Of a stretch of DNA of 64,000 bases, positions 35,176 to 43,422 are shown one piece after another; positions within the stretch are counted from its first letter, which is position 1; every line of letters starts with the position of its first letter. The position numbers and the translations under genes were made by a program. Under the pieces are notes generated by a model. That model searched no databases and was not told the origin of the DNA. It was given only the letters and a program-made list of their open reading frames with translations. Origin of the DNA: Glutamicibacter sp. JC586 (GTDB lineage Bacteria; Actinomycetota; Actinomycetes; Actinomycetales; Micrococcaceae); assembly GCF_009805585.1 (NCBI RefSeq), contig NZ_VHIN01000022.1, forward strand, positions 310,001-374,000, written 5' to 3'.

Positions 35176-36360
35176 GTGACGACCCTGACTGATGCGCCGA
35201 ATGACACTCCCACCTTGAAGCTGCCACCCTTGCAGCTGGGCAAGCTCACCATCGATACCCCGGTGGTTCTTGCGCCCATGGCCGGGGTGACTAACCGCGC
35301 CTTCCGCCGGCTGTGCCGCGAATACGGCGGCGGGCTGTTCGTCACCGAAATGGTCACCGCCCGTGCCCTGGTGGAACGCAACCCGGAATCCTTGCGCATC
35401 ATCTCGCACGACCCGGATGAAGAAATTCGCTCCATCCAGATCTACGGCGTGGACCCGGGCACCGTTCGTGCTGCGGTACGCATGGTCGTGGATGAAAACC
35501 TGGCCGATCACGTGGACTTGAACTTCGGCTGCCCAGTGCCCAAGGTGACCCGCAAGGGCGGCGGCTCGGCCCTGCCATGGAAGACCGACCTGTTCACCTC
35601 GATTATCGAGGCCGCCACCTCTGAGGCCGCCAAGGGCGATATCCCGCTGACCGTGAAGATTCGCACCGGCATCGACAAGGACCACCTGACGTACCTAGAG
35701 TCGGCCAAAATCGCCCGCGATCACGGCGCTGCGGCCGTCACCCTGCACGCCCGCACCGCCGGTCAGTACTATGCCGGGCACTCGGACTGGGATGCGATCA
35801 CCACCCTGCGCGAAGCCATGGATGACCTGCCGGTACTGGGCAATGGCGATATTTTCAGCGCCGAAGATGCGATCAATATGGTCGAACAGACCGGCGCCGC
35901 CGGCGTGATGGTGGGCCGCGGTTGCCAGGGACGCCCATGGATTTTTGGCGACCTTCAGGCAGCCTTTGAGGGCCGCGCGGATCGCTTCCGCCCTGGCGTA
36001 CGCAAGGTGGCCGACACCGTGTACCGCCATGGTCAGCTGCTCACCGAGTTCTTCGAGGACGAGGGCAAGGGCATGCGTGATATCCGCAAGCACATTGCCT
36101 GGTACTTTAAGGGCTACCCGGTGGGTGGGGAAATCCGCTCGCAGCTGGCCCAGGTGCCGTCTTTGGCGGTCCTTCGTGAGCTGCTCGATCAGCTAGATCT
36201 AGACCTTCCGTACCCGGGTGATGCCGCCGAGGGTACTCGTGGCCGCGCCGGTCACCCGAAGAAGACCCACGTGCCCGACGGTTGGTTGGATAACCGAGAG
36301 ATGTCCGATGCGCACCGCGAAATGATCAAGGCCGCAGAACTGGATATTTCCGGAGGCTAA
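35176..36360 (+). CDS. dusB: tRNA-dihydrouridine synthase
   Basis: The 394-residue FMN-dependent enzyme has VVLAPMAGVTNRAFRRLCREYG at the N-terminus, the catalytic cysteine segment LNFGCPVPKVTRKGGGSAL, the lysine in VKIRTGID and GVMVGRGCQGRPWIF near the FMN phosphate. It reduces uridine to dihydrouridine in tRNA D-loops. It begins with GTG at 35176. It opens the dusB-dgt-dnaG run, an order common in actinobacteria. Confidence 0.94.
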   Translation: MTTLTDAPNDTPTLKLPPLQLGKLTIDTPVVLAPMAGVTNRAFRRLCREYGGGLFVTEMVTARALVERNPESLRIISHDPDEEIRSIQIYGVDPGTVRAAVRMVVDENLADHVDLNFGCPVPKVTRKGGGSALPWKTDLFTSIIEAATSEAAKGDIPLTVKIRTGIDKDHLTYLESAKIARDHGAAAVTLHARTAGQYYAGHSDWDAITTLREAMDDLPVLGNGDIFSAEDAINMVEQTGAAGVMVGRGCQGRPWIFGDLQAAFEGRADRFRPGVRKVADTVYRHGQLLTEFFEDEGKGMRDIRKHIAWYFKGYPVGGEIRSQLAQVPSLAVLRELLDQLDLDLPYPGDAAEGTRGRAGHPKKTHVPDGWLDNREMSDAHREMIKAAELDISGG

Positions 36361-36413
36361 CCGTTGGCGGTGGATAACCCGCGCACGCCAAAAAAGTCAC
36401 TAGACTAGGACAC

Positions 36414-37697
36414 ATGACTCAGATTCCCGGATACACCGACGCCGATGCGCAACGGTGGGTGCCCGAGCCAGCAAAGAAGTCCTACCGCACTGCCTTTGAG
36501 CGAGATCGTGCCCGGGTGTTACATTCGTCGGCACTGCGCCGGTTGAGCGCTAAGACCCAAGTGGTCGCTCCCAACCAGAACGACTTTGTGCGCAACCGGC
36601 TCACCCACTCGCTGGAAGTGGCTCAGGTGGGCCGCGAATTAGGCGCCGCGCTGGGCTGTGATCCGGACGTAGTTGATACCGCCTGTTTGGCGCACGATCT
36701 GGGCCACCCGCCCTTTGGCCACAATGGTGAGAAGGCGCTGGATAAGCTCGCGGCAGATATCGGCGGCTTTGAAGGTAATGCGCAGACCCTACGCCTGCTG
36801 ACCCGGTTGGAAACCAAGACCTTTAGGCACAACGGGCATTCGGCCGGGCTGAATCTCTCGCGCGCTTCGCTGGATGCTGCCTGTAAGTACCCGTGGTTGA
36901 AGGCCGATGCCCCTGAGGCCAACGGCAAAAAGACCAAGAAGTTTGGCGTGTACCAGGACGATGCCCCGATCTTCAACTGGTTGCGTAATGTGCCTGAGGC
37001 GGCCGCCGGTGTGGTGTGCATGGAAGGCCAGGTGATGGATCTGGCCGATGACATCTCCTACTCGGTCCACGATGTGGAGGACGCCATCGTTGGCGGGCAA
37101 CTGCAGCTGCGTTGGCTTAAGCAGGATGTACCGCGCGATCGTGCCCTGCAGGTCACCCGGGATTGGTATCTTCCGGCGACCGATGAGGCACAGATTGAAG
37201 CGGCCCTGCGTCGGTTAGAAGCCAGCGATGAATGGGTCTCGCACTTTGATGGTTCGCGCCGTTCCATGGCCGGCCTGAAGGATATGACCAGCCAATTCAT
37301 TGGGCGTTTTGCCGCCGCCGCGTTGGAGGCCACCCGCGAACGCTACGGGACTGAGAATTTGACCCGCTACAACGCGAGCCTGATGGTGCCGGAAGAAACC
37401 GTGAACGAAATTGCGGTGATGAAGGGGATCGCGGCCAGTTACGTGATGACCTCCGAGGTGCGTCAGCCGCTCTACCAGGATCAACGAGCACTGCTCAGCG
37501 AATTGGTGGGGCTCTTGATGGAGACGGGTAAGGATAATTTGGAGCCGATCTTCGCTGCTGACTGGGAAGATGCGGCCGACGAGGCTGGTCAGCTACGCGT
37601 AGTGATCGACCAGGTCGCCTCGCTCACCGACGTTTCGGCCACCGAGTGGCATTCATATCTGGTCAAGGGCGAAGCCCCTGAAGCACAACTGTTTTAG
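36414..37697 (+). CDS. dgt: deoxyguanosinetriphosphate triphosphohydrolase-like protein
   Basis: The 427-residue HD-domain enzyme has its metal-binding histidines and aspartates in RNRLTHSLEVAQVGRELG and ACLAHDLGHPPFGHNGEKAL, and the remaining aspartate in DLADDISYSVHDVEDAI. It releases triphosphate from dGTP or other dNTPs and so helps to control nucleotide pools. The position directly before dnaG is conserved in actinobacteria. The stop is nine bases before dnaG, so the two are cotranscribed. Confidence 0.93.
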   Translation: MTQIPGYTDADAQRWVPEPAKKSYRTAFERDRARVLHSSALRRLSAKTQVVAPNQNDFVRNRLTHSLEVAQVGRELGAALGCDPDVVDTACLAHDLGHPPFGHNGEKALDKLAADIGGFEGNAQTLRLLTRLETKTFRHNGHSAGLNLSRASLDAACKYPWLKADAPEANGKKTKKFGVYQDDAPIFNWLRNVPEAAAGVVCMEGQVMDLADDISYSVHDVEDAIVGGQLQLRWLKQDVPRDRALQVTRDWYLPATDEAQIEAALRRLEASDEWVSHFDGSRRSMAGLKDMTSQFIGRFAAAALEATRERYGTENLTRYNASLMVPEETVNEIAVMKGIAASYVMTSEVRQPLYQDQRALLSELVGLLMETGKDNLEPIFAADWEDAADEAGQLRVVIDQVASLTDVSATEWHSYLVKGEAPEAQLF

Positions 37698-37706
37698 AAG
37701 GGAATC

Positions 37707-39584
37707 ATGGCAGGGCTGATCAAGCGTGAAGATATCGACGAGGTACGTAATCGTACCGACCTGCGCGAGGTCGTCGAATCCTATGTCACGCTCAAATCCG
37801 CGGGCATCGGCTCGTATAAAGGCCTATGCCCATTCCATGACGAGCGCAGCCCTTCCTTCCACATCCGCCCTCAGCTAGGCACCTTCCACTGCTTCGGTTG
37901 TGGCGAATCCGGCGACGTGATCGCCTTCATTCAGAAAATGGACCACTCCTCGTTCACCGAGACCGTGGAAGTGCTGGCGGCCCGGATTAATTACGAGCTG
38001 CACTACGAGGATGGGGGACCGGGCCCGCGCCGCGAGGACTACGGCAAGCGTCAGCGCTTGGTAGACGCGCATAAGATCGCCGAGGAGTTCTTCCGCGCAC
38101 AATTGGCCACCGAAGAAGGCACCGCAGGTCGCGAGTTTTTAAGCGGTCGCGGTTTTGATGCTGAAGTCACCGAGCAGTTTTGTGTAGGTTACGCCCCCAA
38201 AGGATGGGATGCGCTGCTCAAACACCTGCGCTCCAAGGGATTTAGCGATGAGGAGCTAAAACTCACCGGCATGTTCTCCGAGGGCAACCGGGGGATTTAC
38301 GACCGCTTCCGTGGACGGGTGATGTGGCCGATCCGCGACCTATCCGGGGCGACTATCGGTTTTGGTGCTCGCAAGCTGTACGAGGACGACCAGGGCCCGA
38401 AGTACTTGAATACCCCGGAGACTTCGCTGTATAAAAAGTCGCAGGTGCTCTATGGCCTGGATCTAGCCAAAAAACAGATCTCCAAGGACCGCCAGATTGT
38501 TGTGGTCGAGGGTTATACCGATGTGATGGCCTGCCACCTTGCAGGGATCAAAACCGCGGTGGCTACCTGCGGTACCGCCTTTGGTACCGACCACATCAAG
38601 ATCGCTCGTAGGTTGCTTCAGGATGATGGGACCGGAGGCGAAGTAGTGTTCACCTTTGATGGCGATGCGGCCGGGCAGAAAGCCGCGCTGCGCGCCTTCG
38701 AGGAAGACCAACGCTTTATCGCTCAGACCTATGTCTGCGTGGAACCAACTGGGGCTGATCCCTGTGATCTGCGTCTGCACCGCGGGGACGAGGCAGTGCG
38801 CGAGCTCATCGCACTTAAGCGTCCGCTGTTCGAATTTGCGATCCGCGCCGAGCTGAAAAAGTTCAACCTGAATACGGTTGAAGGTCGCGTGCAGGCCTTG
38901 CGCCAGACCGCGCCGATCGTTGCGCAGATCCGTGACTCGGCGATCCGTCCGGCCTACGCGCGAGAGCTGGCCGGCTGGCTGGGCATGAACAACGAGGACG
39001 TCAACCGCTCGGTGGGTGCATCGATCAAACGTGCCCGGCTGCCCAAGAATGCCGAGCAGCAGATGCCGGTTCCGGCACAGGGCACCGAGCAGCCCGTGGC
39101 TGCGCCGGCTTTTGAACGCCCGGATCACCGCGACCCAGTGATGCGCCTGGAGCGCCAGGCCCTGGAAGTAGTTATCCAGCAGCCACAGCGTCTGCAGGAC
39201 GAGCAGTGGCAGGCCTTCTACGAGGCACGGTTCATGGCACCGGCCCATTCGGCGGTGCATGACGGAATTGTTGCTGCTTCCAGCGCCGGAGCTTCGGCCA
39301 CCTCGTGGGTAGAAGTGATCCGAGATGAAGTGCCGGAGCAGCTACGTAGCTTTGTTTCTGAGTTGGCGGTGACCAGTATTCCTGCCTCGGATGAGCACAG
39401 CCTGAAGCGTTATTGCGCGGACATCATTAATGGTTTGATTGAGCTTCAAATCACACACCGGAAGGCTGAGCTGATCGGTCGGTTGCAGCGCGCCGAGATG
39501 GAACCGGAAGGCGAGGAATACGCCCAGATCAACCGGGAATTAATGGAGCTGGAGATGCGCCGGAGAATCCTGCGCGGCACCTAA
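37707..39584 (+). CDS. dnaG: DNA primase
   Basis: The 625-residue primase has the N-terminal CHC2 zinc finger (CPFHDERSPSFHI, then HCFGCGESGDVIAF, residues 36-70), the RNA-polymerase domain with EVLAARINYELHYE, and the TOPRIM core in VVVEGYTDVMACHLAG and FTFDGDAAGQKAALRAF. The C-terminal DnaB-interacting domain is helical and preceded by a Pro/Ala linker near residue 460. It makes the RNA primers for replication. AAGGGAATC precedes the ATG. Confidence 0.97.
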   Translation: MAGLIKREDIDEVRNRTDLREVVESYVTLKSAGIGSYKGLCPFHDERSPSFHIRPQLGTFHCFGCGESGDVIAFIQKMDHSSFTETVEVLAARINYELHYEDGGPGPRREDYGKRQRLVDAHKIAEEFFRAQLATEEGTAGREFLSGRGFDAEVTEQFCVGYAPKGWDALLKHLRSKGFSDEELKLTGMFSEGNRGIYDRFRGRVMWPIRDLSGATIGFGARKLYEDDQGPKYLNTPETSLYKKSQVLYGLDLAKKQISKDRQIVVVEGYTDVMACHLAGIKTAVATCGTAFGTDHIKIARRLLQDDGTGGEVVFTFDGDAAGQKAALRAFEEDQRFIAQTYVCVEPTGADPCDLRLHRGDEAVRELIALKRPLFEFAIRAELKKFNLNTVEGRVQALRQTAPIVAQIRDSAIRPAYARELAGWLGMNNEDVNRSVGASIKRARLPKNAEQQMPVPAQGTEQPVAAPAFERPDHRDPVMRLERQALEVVIQQPQRLQDEQWQAFYEARFMAPAHSAVHDGIVAASSAGASATSWVEVIRDEVPEQLRSFVSELAVTSIPASDEHSLKRYCADIINGLIELQITHRKAELIGRLQRAEMEPEGEEYAQINRELMELEMRRRILRGT

Positions 39585-39637
39585 GGTGCCGATTTTGCAT
39601 TAGCGAGATTCTTCGGTAAAGTTATATCTCGTTGCAT

Positions 39638-39710
39638 TCCTCCATAGCTCAATTGGCAGAGCATTCGACTGTTAATCGAAGGGTTACTGGTTCAAGTCCA
39701 GTTGGAGGAG
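39638..39710 (+). tRNA. tRNA-Asn (GTT), copy 1
   Basis: The 73-base cloverleaf has acceptor arms TCCTCCA and TGGAGGA, discriminator G, a D-arm with AGCTCAATTGGCAGAGC, the anticodon loop CTGTTAA giving anticodon GTT, and a T-arm with GGTTCAAGTCC. CCA is not encoded. It is identical to the copy at 59518-59590, including the 10 bases directly upstream. Confidence 0.97.
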
Positions 39711-39716
39711 CTTACA

Positions 39717-39754
39717 AAAAGATCCCGGCTCGCGAAAGCGAGTCGGGATCTTTT
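39717..39754 (+). terminator. terminator after tRNA-Asn copy 1
   Basis: GATCCCGGCTCGC and GCGAGTCGGGATC form a 13-base stem (one G-T pair) closed by a GAAA tetraloop, flanked by AAAA and TTTT. It starts within ten bases of the tRNA end. Confidence 0.9.
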
Positions 39755-39758
39755 GTTT

Positions 39759-40586
39759 TCACTCAACAGGATCCCACAGGCGCCGTGATTCCACGTACCA
39801 GAAGTAGGCGAACAGCCCGATTTGGAACCACTCGACGATGAACAAGGCTTCATCAACGCCGGCGATTACCAGGATCGGCCAGGCGATCAAACCCAGCGCC
39901 ATCAGTGTAAGAACGACGCGATAGCGGTTCGGAGTACCGCCGCTGGTATCCGCCGGGCACATAGACGCGTGGCCCAAGTGGCTGGCAATGGCGATGCCCA
40001 TGGAGAAGATCAGCAAAAACGCCGCGCTGGCATGGACCCACGCAAAAGTCTTTCCTTCGATGGCCCTGAAGAGCAGCAGCACGACAAACACGGCGAGCAG
40101 GCCGGTGCTGATCCCGCCCAAGATCTTGGTCAAGGAGCTATGGGCCAGGGCCTTATGAGGGGAACGACTGGTTTTAACCCCCAACCAGACAAATGCTGCG
40201 CTCACCACCAACACGGCAATGATCGCAACGCGAACCGAGAGGATCAATTTGCTTTGGTCCCCAGGGGAAAGCGTGGAGAGTGTCTCGCCGAGTTTGGTGG
40301 GAACCAGCGCGACGAACATGGCGTAAAACCCCGCCAAATTCAGTGCATAGTCCTCCAGCTCTTCGCCGCTGTACACCACCAGCAGGGCACCGGTGGTCAC
40401 CAACATGGCCACAAACAGATCTCTGGCAGGACCCAGATAGTAGGAACTGAGCGAGTCCTCGATGCGGTGGTTGACCAAGCCGTAAATGATGATTGCTACG
40501 ACCAAGAGCAAAGGAACCACGAGCAGCATGAGGCGCACATAGCGCAGGGTATCGCGACCTTGAGAACGTTCTGCTGTGGTGTGCAT
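39759..40586 (-). CDS. multi-pass membrane protein of unknown function
   Basis: The 275-residue protein has about eight predicted membrane helices. The conserved block is SLSSYYLGPARDLFVAMLVTTGALLVVYSGEELEDYALNLAG (positions 33-75), which resembles the S-I-S-x-Y-Y-x-x-x-x-R-D-x-F-V-G motif of a widespread uncharacterised bacterial membrane-protein family related to DUF998. The C-terminus DEALFIVEWFQIGLFAYFWYVESRRLWDP fits the same family. The function is not known. ATG 40586 (MHTTAERSQ) is preferred to 40643 because homology and hydrophobicity begin after it. Confidence 0.75.
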   Translation of the reverse strand: MHTTAERSQGRDTLRYVRLMLLVVPLLLVVAIIIYGLVNHRIEDSLSSYYLGPARDLFVAMLVTTGALLVVYSGEELEDYALNLAGFYAMFVALVPTKLGETLSTLSPGDQSKLILSVRVAIIAVLVVSAAFVWLGVKTSRSPHKALAHSSLTKILGGISTGLLAVFVVLLLFRAIEGKTFAWVHASAAFLLIFSMGIAIASHLGHASMCPADTSGGTPNRYRVVLTLMALGLIAWPILVIAGVDEALFIVEWFQIGLFAYFWYVESRRLWDPVE

Positions 40587-40702
40587 ACAAGCATTCTGTA
40601 ACGAAGGTAGTGAATCTGAGAAGGAGGCTTGCCCAGTGGACACAGTTATTCAGGAATCCTGATGGTGGGCGCATGAGGAAAGTTATTTGCGCTCCAGCGT
40701 AG

Positions 40703-41077
40703 TTACAGCACGTAGCTGGCGATCAACTGCGACAGGGCACGGATATCAACTTTGCCCTTGAACTCCAAGCGAACCTTGCCCAAAGAGCTGAACCAAAGAT
40801 CTAGTTCCGCATCGAGGTCGAAGGTTCCTGCCGTCTCGACGGAGAAGGACTGGACTTTTGAATAGGGCAGCGAGGTGTAGTCGCGCTTCTTGCCAGTCAT
40901 TCCTTGGACATTAACTGCAATGAGACGCTTGTTGGTGAAAACCACGTAGTCGCGAGCACCCTTAAAAGCGGCAAGCAGTTCTTCGCCGTTCACCAACATG
41001 GGCATGATTTCTGGTGCGACCTGTGCAAGATCCCAAGGGCCCAACTTGAAGACGGAGGAATTATTAAAATCGATCAT
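40703..41077 (-). CDS. bacterial PH-domain protein
   Basis: The 124-residue protein corresponds to a single bacterial pleckstrin-homology domain (PF08000 type). Its typical centre is FKGARDYVVFTNKRLIAVNVQGMTGKKRDYTSLPYSKV, and it ends with the amphipathic C-terminal helix. Members are small cytosolic or membrane-associated proteins whose ligands are unknown. Single gene, minus strand. Confidence 0.85.
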   Translation of the reverse strand: MIDFNNSSVFKLGPWDLAQVAPEIMPMLVNGEELLAAFKGARDYVVFTNKRLIAVNVQGMTGKKRDYTSLPYSKVQSFSVETAGTFDLDAELDLWFSSLGKVRLEFKGKVDIRALSQLIASYVL

Positions 41078-41184
41078 GTCCTACAGCTTAGTGAGACTGG
41101 GGGACAAGATAGATACAGTTCAGGCGTGCTGCCGAATCCATGCGGTGTGGAGAAAACAGCACGCCTGATTCTGAACCCTCGTGG

Positions 41185-41622
41185 CTAGAGTTCGATAGCG
41201 GTCACGGCTCGAACTGCGCGAGCTGCCTCGGCACCCTTCTTCAGGAAGTGCTCGAAGTAGAAGTTCTGGTGTTCATCGTTGGAGTGGAAATGATGCGGGG
41301 TCAGGCTCACCGAGAAGGTTGGAACATCGGTATCCAGTTGGACACGCATCAGCCCATCAACTACTGCTTGGGCGACAAAATCGTGGCGGTAGATGCCGCC
41401 GTCGACCACCAATGCGGCGGCAACAATCGCATCATACTTTCCGGTCTTTGCAAGACGCTGAGCCTGAAGTGGCATTTCGTAGGCGCCCGGGACGCTGATG
41501 GTACTGATGGTGTAGTCGGTGCCAGACGCGTCGATGTCGGCGGTGAATCCGGCCAGTGCCTGATCAACGATATCTGCGTGCCAGCTTGCTTTGATGAAGG
41601 CGACCTTCAGCGCTTTGGACAT
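41185..41622 (-). CDS. ribH2: 6,7-dimethyl-8-ribityllumazine synthase, type 2
   Basis: The 145-residue protein resembles the decameric RibH2 type of Brucella and Mesorhizobium: FIKASWHADIVDQALAGF at the N-terminus, SVPGAYEMPLQAQRLAKTGKYDAIV, DGGIYRHDFVAQAVVDGLM, and LTPHHFHSNDEHQNFYFEHF. It joins an aminouracil to a butanone phosphate in the last-but-one step of riboflavin synthesis. No other rib gene lies close, and I see no FMN riboswitch upstream, only GGGAGA before the ATG. Copies of this type are often additional to the RibH of the main rib operon. Confidence 0.88.
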   Translation of the reverse strand: MSKALKVAFIKASWHADIVDQALAGFTADIDASGTDYTISTISVPGAYEMPLQAQRLAKTGKYDAIVAAALVVDGGIYRHDFVAQAVVDGLMRVQLDTDVPTFSVSLTPHHFHSNDEHQNFYFEHFLKKGAEAARAVRAVTAIEL

Positions 41623-41801
41623 GTCGTTCTCCCTGCGTAGTCATGTTTATGAGGTCTTTGTTCCAAGCCTAGCGCTGGGGGACTTGATGGCTTAATGGTC
41701 CTTCGACGTTGCGTAACTATTGCGCCACAGTACGTCGCAAATAAGCAGGGCAGATCCGCCGTCAATGCTGTATGCCTCAGAACAGTGTGCCTGACATATC
41801 C

Positions 41802-42101
41802 CTAGTCCTGCAGGAAGCCGGTGGCAGGATTTATGTCTGCGAGAAATTCGCGGATGACTGCTTCGTGCTGTTCGACGGTCGGAGCCTGATCAGTGCCGAG
41901 AGCGCTGAACCCATATCCATCATTAAGTCCGGAGATCCACGTGTAATGGACTGAAGCATGGCTCGTCGAGCGGACGGAAAATATCTCGCCATCTACCGTC
42001 AGCCGCAGATCATCGTCACCGCTGAGCCCCGGAGCGTTCTGTACTTCCACCGGTAATGGTCCGTAGCTGAAGCTCTCCCCGGGTACTTTCCTCTTACTCA
42101 T
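41802..42101 (-). CDS. hypothetical protein with a conserved SGxNDGYGF motif
   Basis: The 99-residue product (start at ATG 42101, MSKRKVPGESFSYGPLPVE) has a beta-rich body with the segment HYTWISGLNDGYGFSALG. A W-x-S-G-x-N-x-G-Y-G-F motif like this occurs in small actinobacterial hypothetical proteins as I recall them. There is no signal peptide or membrane helix. Its function is not known. It lies immediately downstream of a decayed gene fragment on the same strand. Confidence 0.6.
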   Translation of the reverse strand: MSKRKVPGESFSYGPLPVEVQNAPGLSGDDDLRLTVDGEIFSVRSTSHASVHYTWISGLNDGYGFSALGTDQAPTVEQHEAVIREFLADINPATGFLQD

Positions 42102-42157
42102 GGACCGAGTGTAGCCTGGCACAGATACCGGAAATGGTTGAGATAGGACCAACCTAG

Positions 42158-42325
42158 CTAGAAAGCCAGATAGTTGAGCACCGATTCGATCGTATGTTCT
42201 TCCTGCTAGCCGCCTGGTTGGATAGATACGGTCAAAAGGATAATATCTACTGCCGCGATGGTTTCATCTTTGGCTATGTTCAAAGGATCTAAATCGGGCT
42301 CTTCATTTATGTGAGACCTGGATTT
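42158..42325 (-). pseudogene. decayed 3' fragment of an LLM flavin-dependent oxidoreductase gene
   Basis: Reading the minus strand from about 42325 gives KSRSHINEEPD, then AKDETIAAVDIILLTV, an in-frame TAG at 42206-42208, then HTIESVLNYLAF and a stop at 42158-42160. This aligns with the C-terminus of the intact LLM protein encoded at 43423-44445: GKSYAGEPD, AEDEAIAAADTLLLTV, and HVIESVLKYVA. The fragment lacks the N-terminal 85 per cent, which is replaced by the Abi gene. It is a relic of a second copy of this gene. Confidence 0.8.
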
Positions 42326-42330
42326 CGTAG

Positions 42331-43317
42331 TCACTTATTCCAGAGTTCGAGTTTCGTCCAACCCACGGGGACGCCCAGCGACTGAACCGTCAGCGCATGC
42401 GAGGACGGAAATTGCTTCAACAAGTCACTAGCGCGTTTGATCCATCCGCAGTCAGGGTCAACCGATTGCAAGAGGTATGCGATCACTGCCAACGCGTTGT
42501 AGGTCCCAAAGTCTTGCTTTGGGGCGTCAGCCGCCCGAAGGTGGTCAAGCATAGGAATCGTCCCGTTTGGTGGTCTGGAAGGCGCGTTCTGTAACTTTCG
42601 ATTGAACAATCGTGCATGATGAGCCGCTACGTTGCGAACATAATTCAAGCTAGCAAGCCAGCTGGTCATTGTCTTCTTTTTGGGTACACCGAACGCGACC
42701 GCGAGTTCTTCGGCGTCCTTCTGGCGCATTCCTCGGTAGAGTGTTGAAAGATGCCCCAGTTCGAGTAGCTCGGTGAGGGCCCAAATCGGCATGCGATCGT
42801 CGTACTTGTCGCGAAAATGCGAGACGACTTGTTCATCGGAACTGTCTCGGCGCGCTTTGACGCGATCCAGCCACAGGACGTGTTTGCTGGGGCGCGGGTC
42901 TTGGCTATCGGTACTTTGACTTGTGAATGAGCTGTCGAAGCAATCGGCGTTTTCGTAGGCGAAGGCCGAGGTACGTCCCAAGATGTAGCCTGTCTGCATT
43001 CGGATGTCGACTTCGATGCGCTCTACGCCTTCCAGAACCAATAGCCGCAAGTGACGGTCAAAATCAATTATGTCCTCGGCATGGCTCAGAGCGGTACCTG
43101 GACGGTATCTGCCCAACAAGCGGGTGCGCTCGCGACCATCATTCCCTATGTATCGTTCCGACTCTAGGAAGGGGTAAAGATAACCGGTGAGTCGATAGTA
43201 GCCGACCGCTTGCAAGACTGAAATCGCGTGGGAGTGGTCCTCGATTCTAAGTCCCCGTGCGACCAATCGGTCGATCTGTTGTTCTAGGGACAGCCACTTT
43301 TTCGCATACTCAGTCAT
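42331..43317 (-). CDS. Abi family abortive-infection protein (AbiD/AbiF-like, HEPN)
   Basis: The 328-residue protein matches the Abi_2 family along its length: SLEQQIDRLVARGLRI and LQAVGYYRLTGYLYPFLE at the N-terminus, FDRHLRLLVLEGVERIEVDIRM in the middle, MPIWALTELLELGHLSTLYRGM, and NYVRNVAAHHARLFNRKL near residue 235. The last contains the R-x4-H motif of HEPN ribonucleases. Such proteins stop phage growth, probably by cleaving RNA when triggered, and some act in toxin pairs with RNA antitoxins. No partner gene is visible. The gene lies between an intact LLM gene and the 3' fragment of another, which suggests insertion by recombination. Confidence 0.88.
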   Translation of the reverse strand: MTEYAKKWLSLEQQIDRLVARGLRIEDHSHAISVLQAVGYYRLTGYLYPFLESERYIGNDGRERTRLLGRYRPGTALSHAEDIIDFDRHLRLLVLEGVERIEVDIRMQTGYILGRTSAFAYENADCFDSSFTSQSTDSQDPRPSKHVLWLDRVKARRDSSDEQVVSHFRDKYDDRMPIWALTELLELGHLSTLYRGMRQKDAEELAVAFGVPKKKTMTSWLASLNYVRNVAAHHARLFNRKLQNAPSRPPNGTIPMLDHLRAADAPKQDFGTYNALAVIAYLLQSVDPDCGWIKRASDLLKQFPSSHALTVQSLGVPVGWTKLELWNK

Positions 43318-43422
43318 CAGCTCTCCTGCGGAAAGAAAATCAGTCCGCGCCTAAAGGCAACGGACTGATCATGATGAACTCATTGTAACATCATTGTTCT
43401 CTGGGAAGCACTCTCGGTTTAT

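Noticed and set aside
39822-40601. Open frame of 259 codons opposite the membrane-protein gene
   Set aside because: The minus-strand product has membrane helices and a family motif; the plus-strand product is low-complexity Gln/His/Gly.
41623-41760. FMN riboswitch ahead of the lumazine synthase gene
   Set aside because: None of the conserved FMN aptamer blocks could be found; only a normal ribosome-binding site is present.
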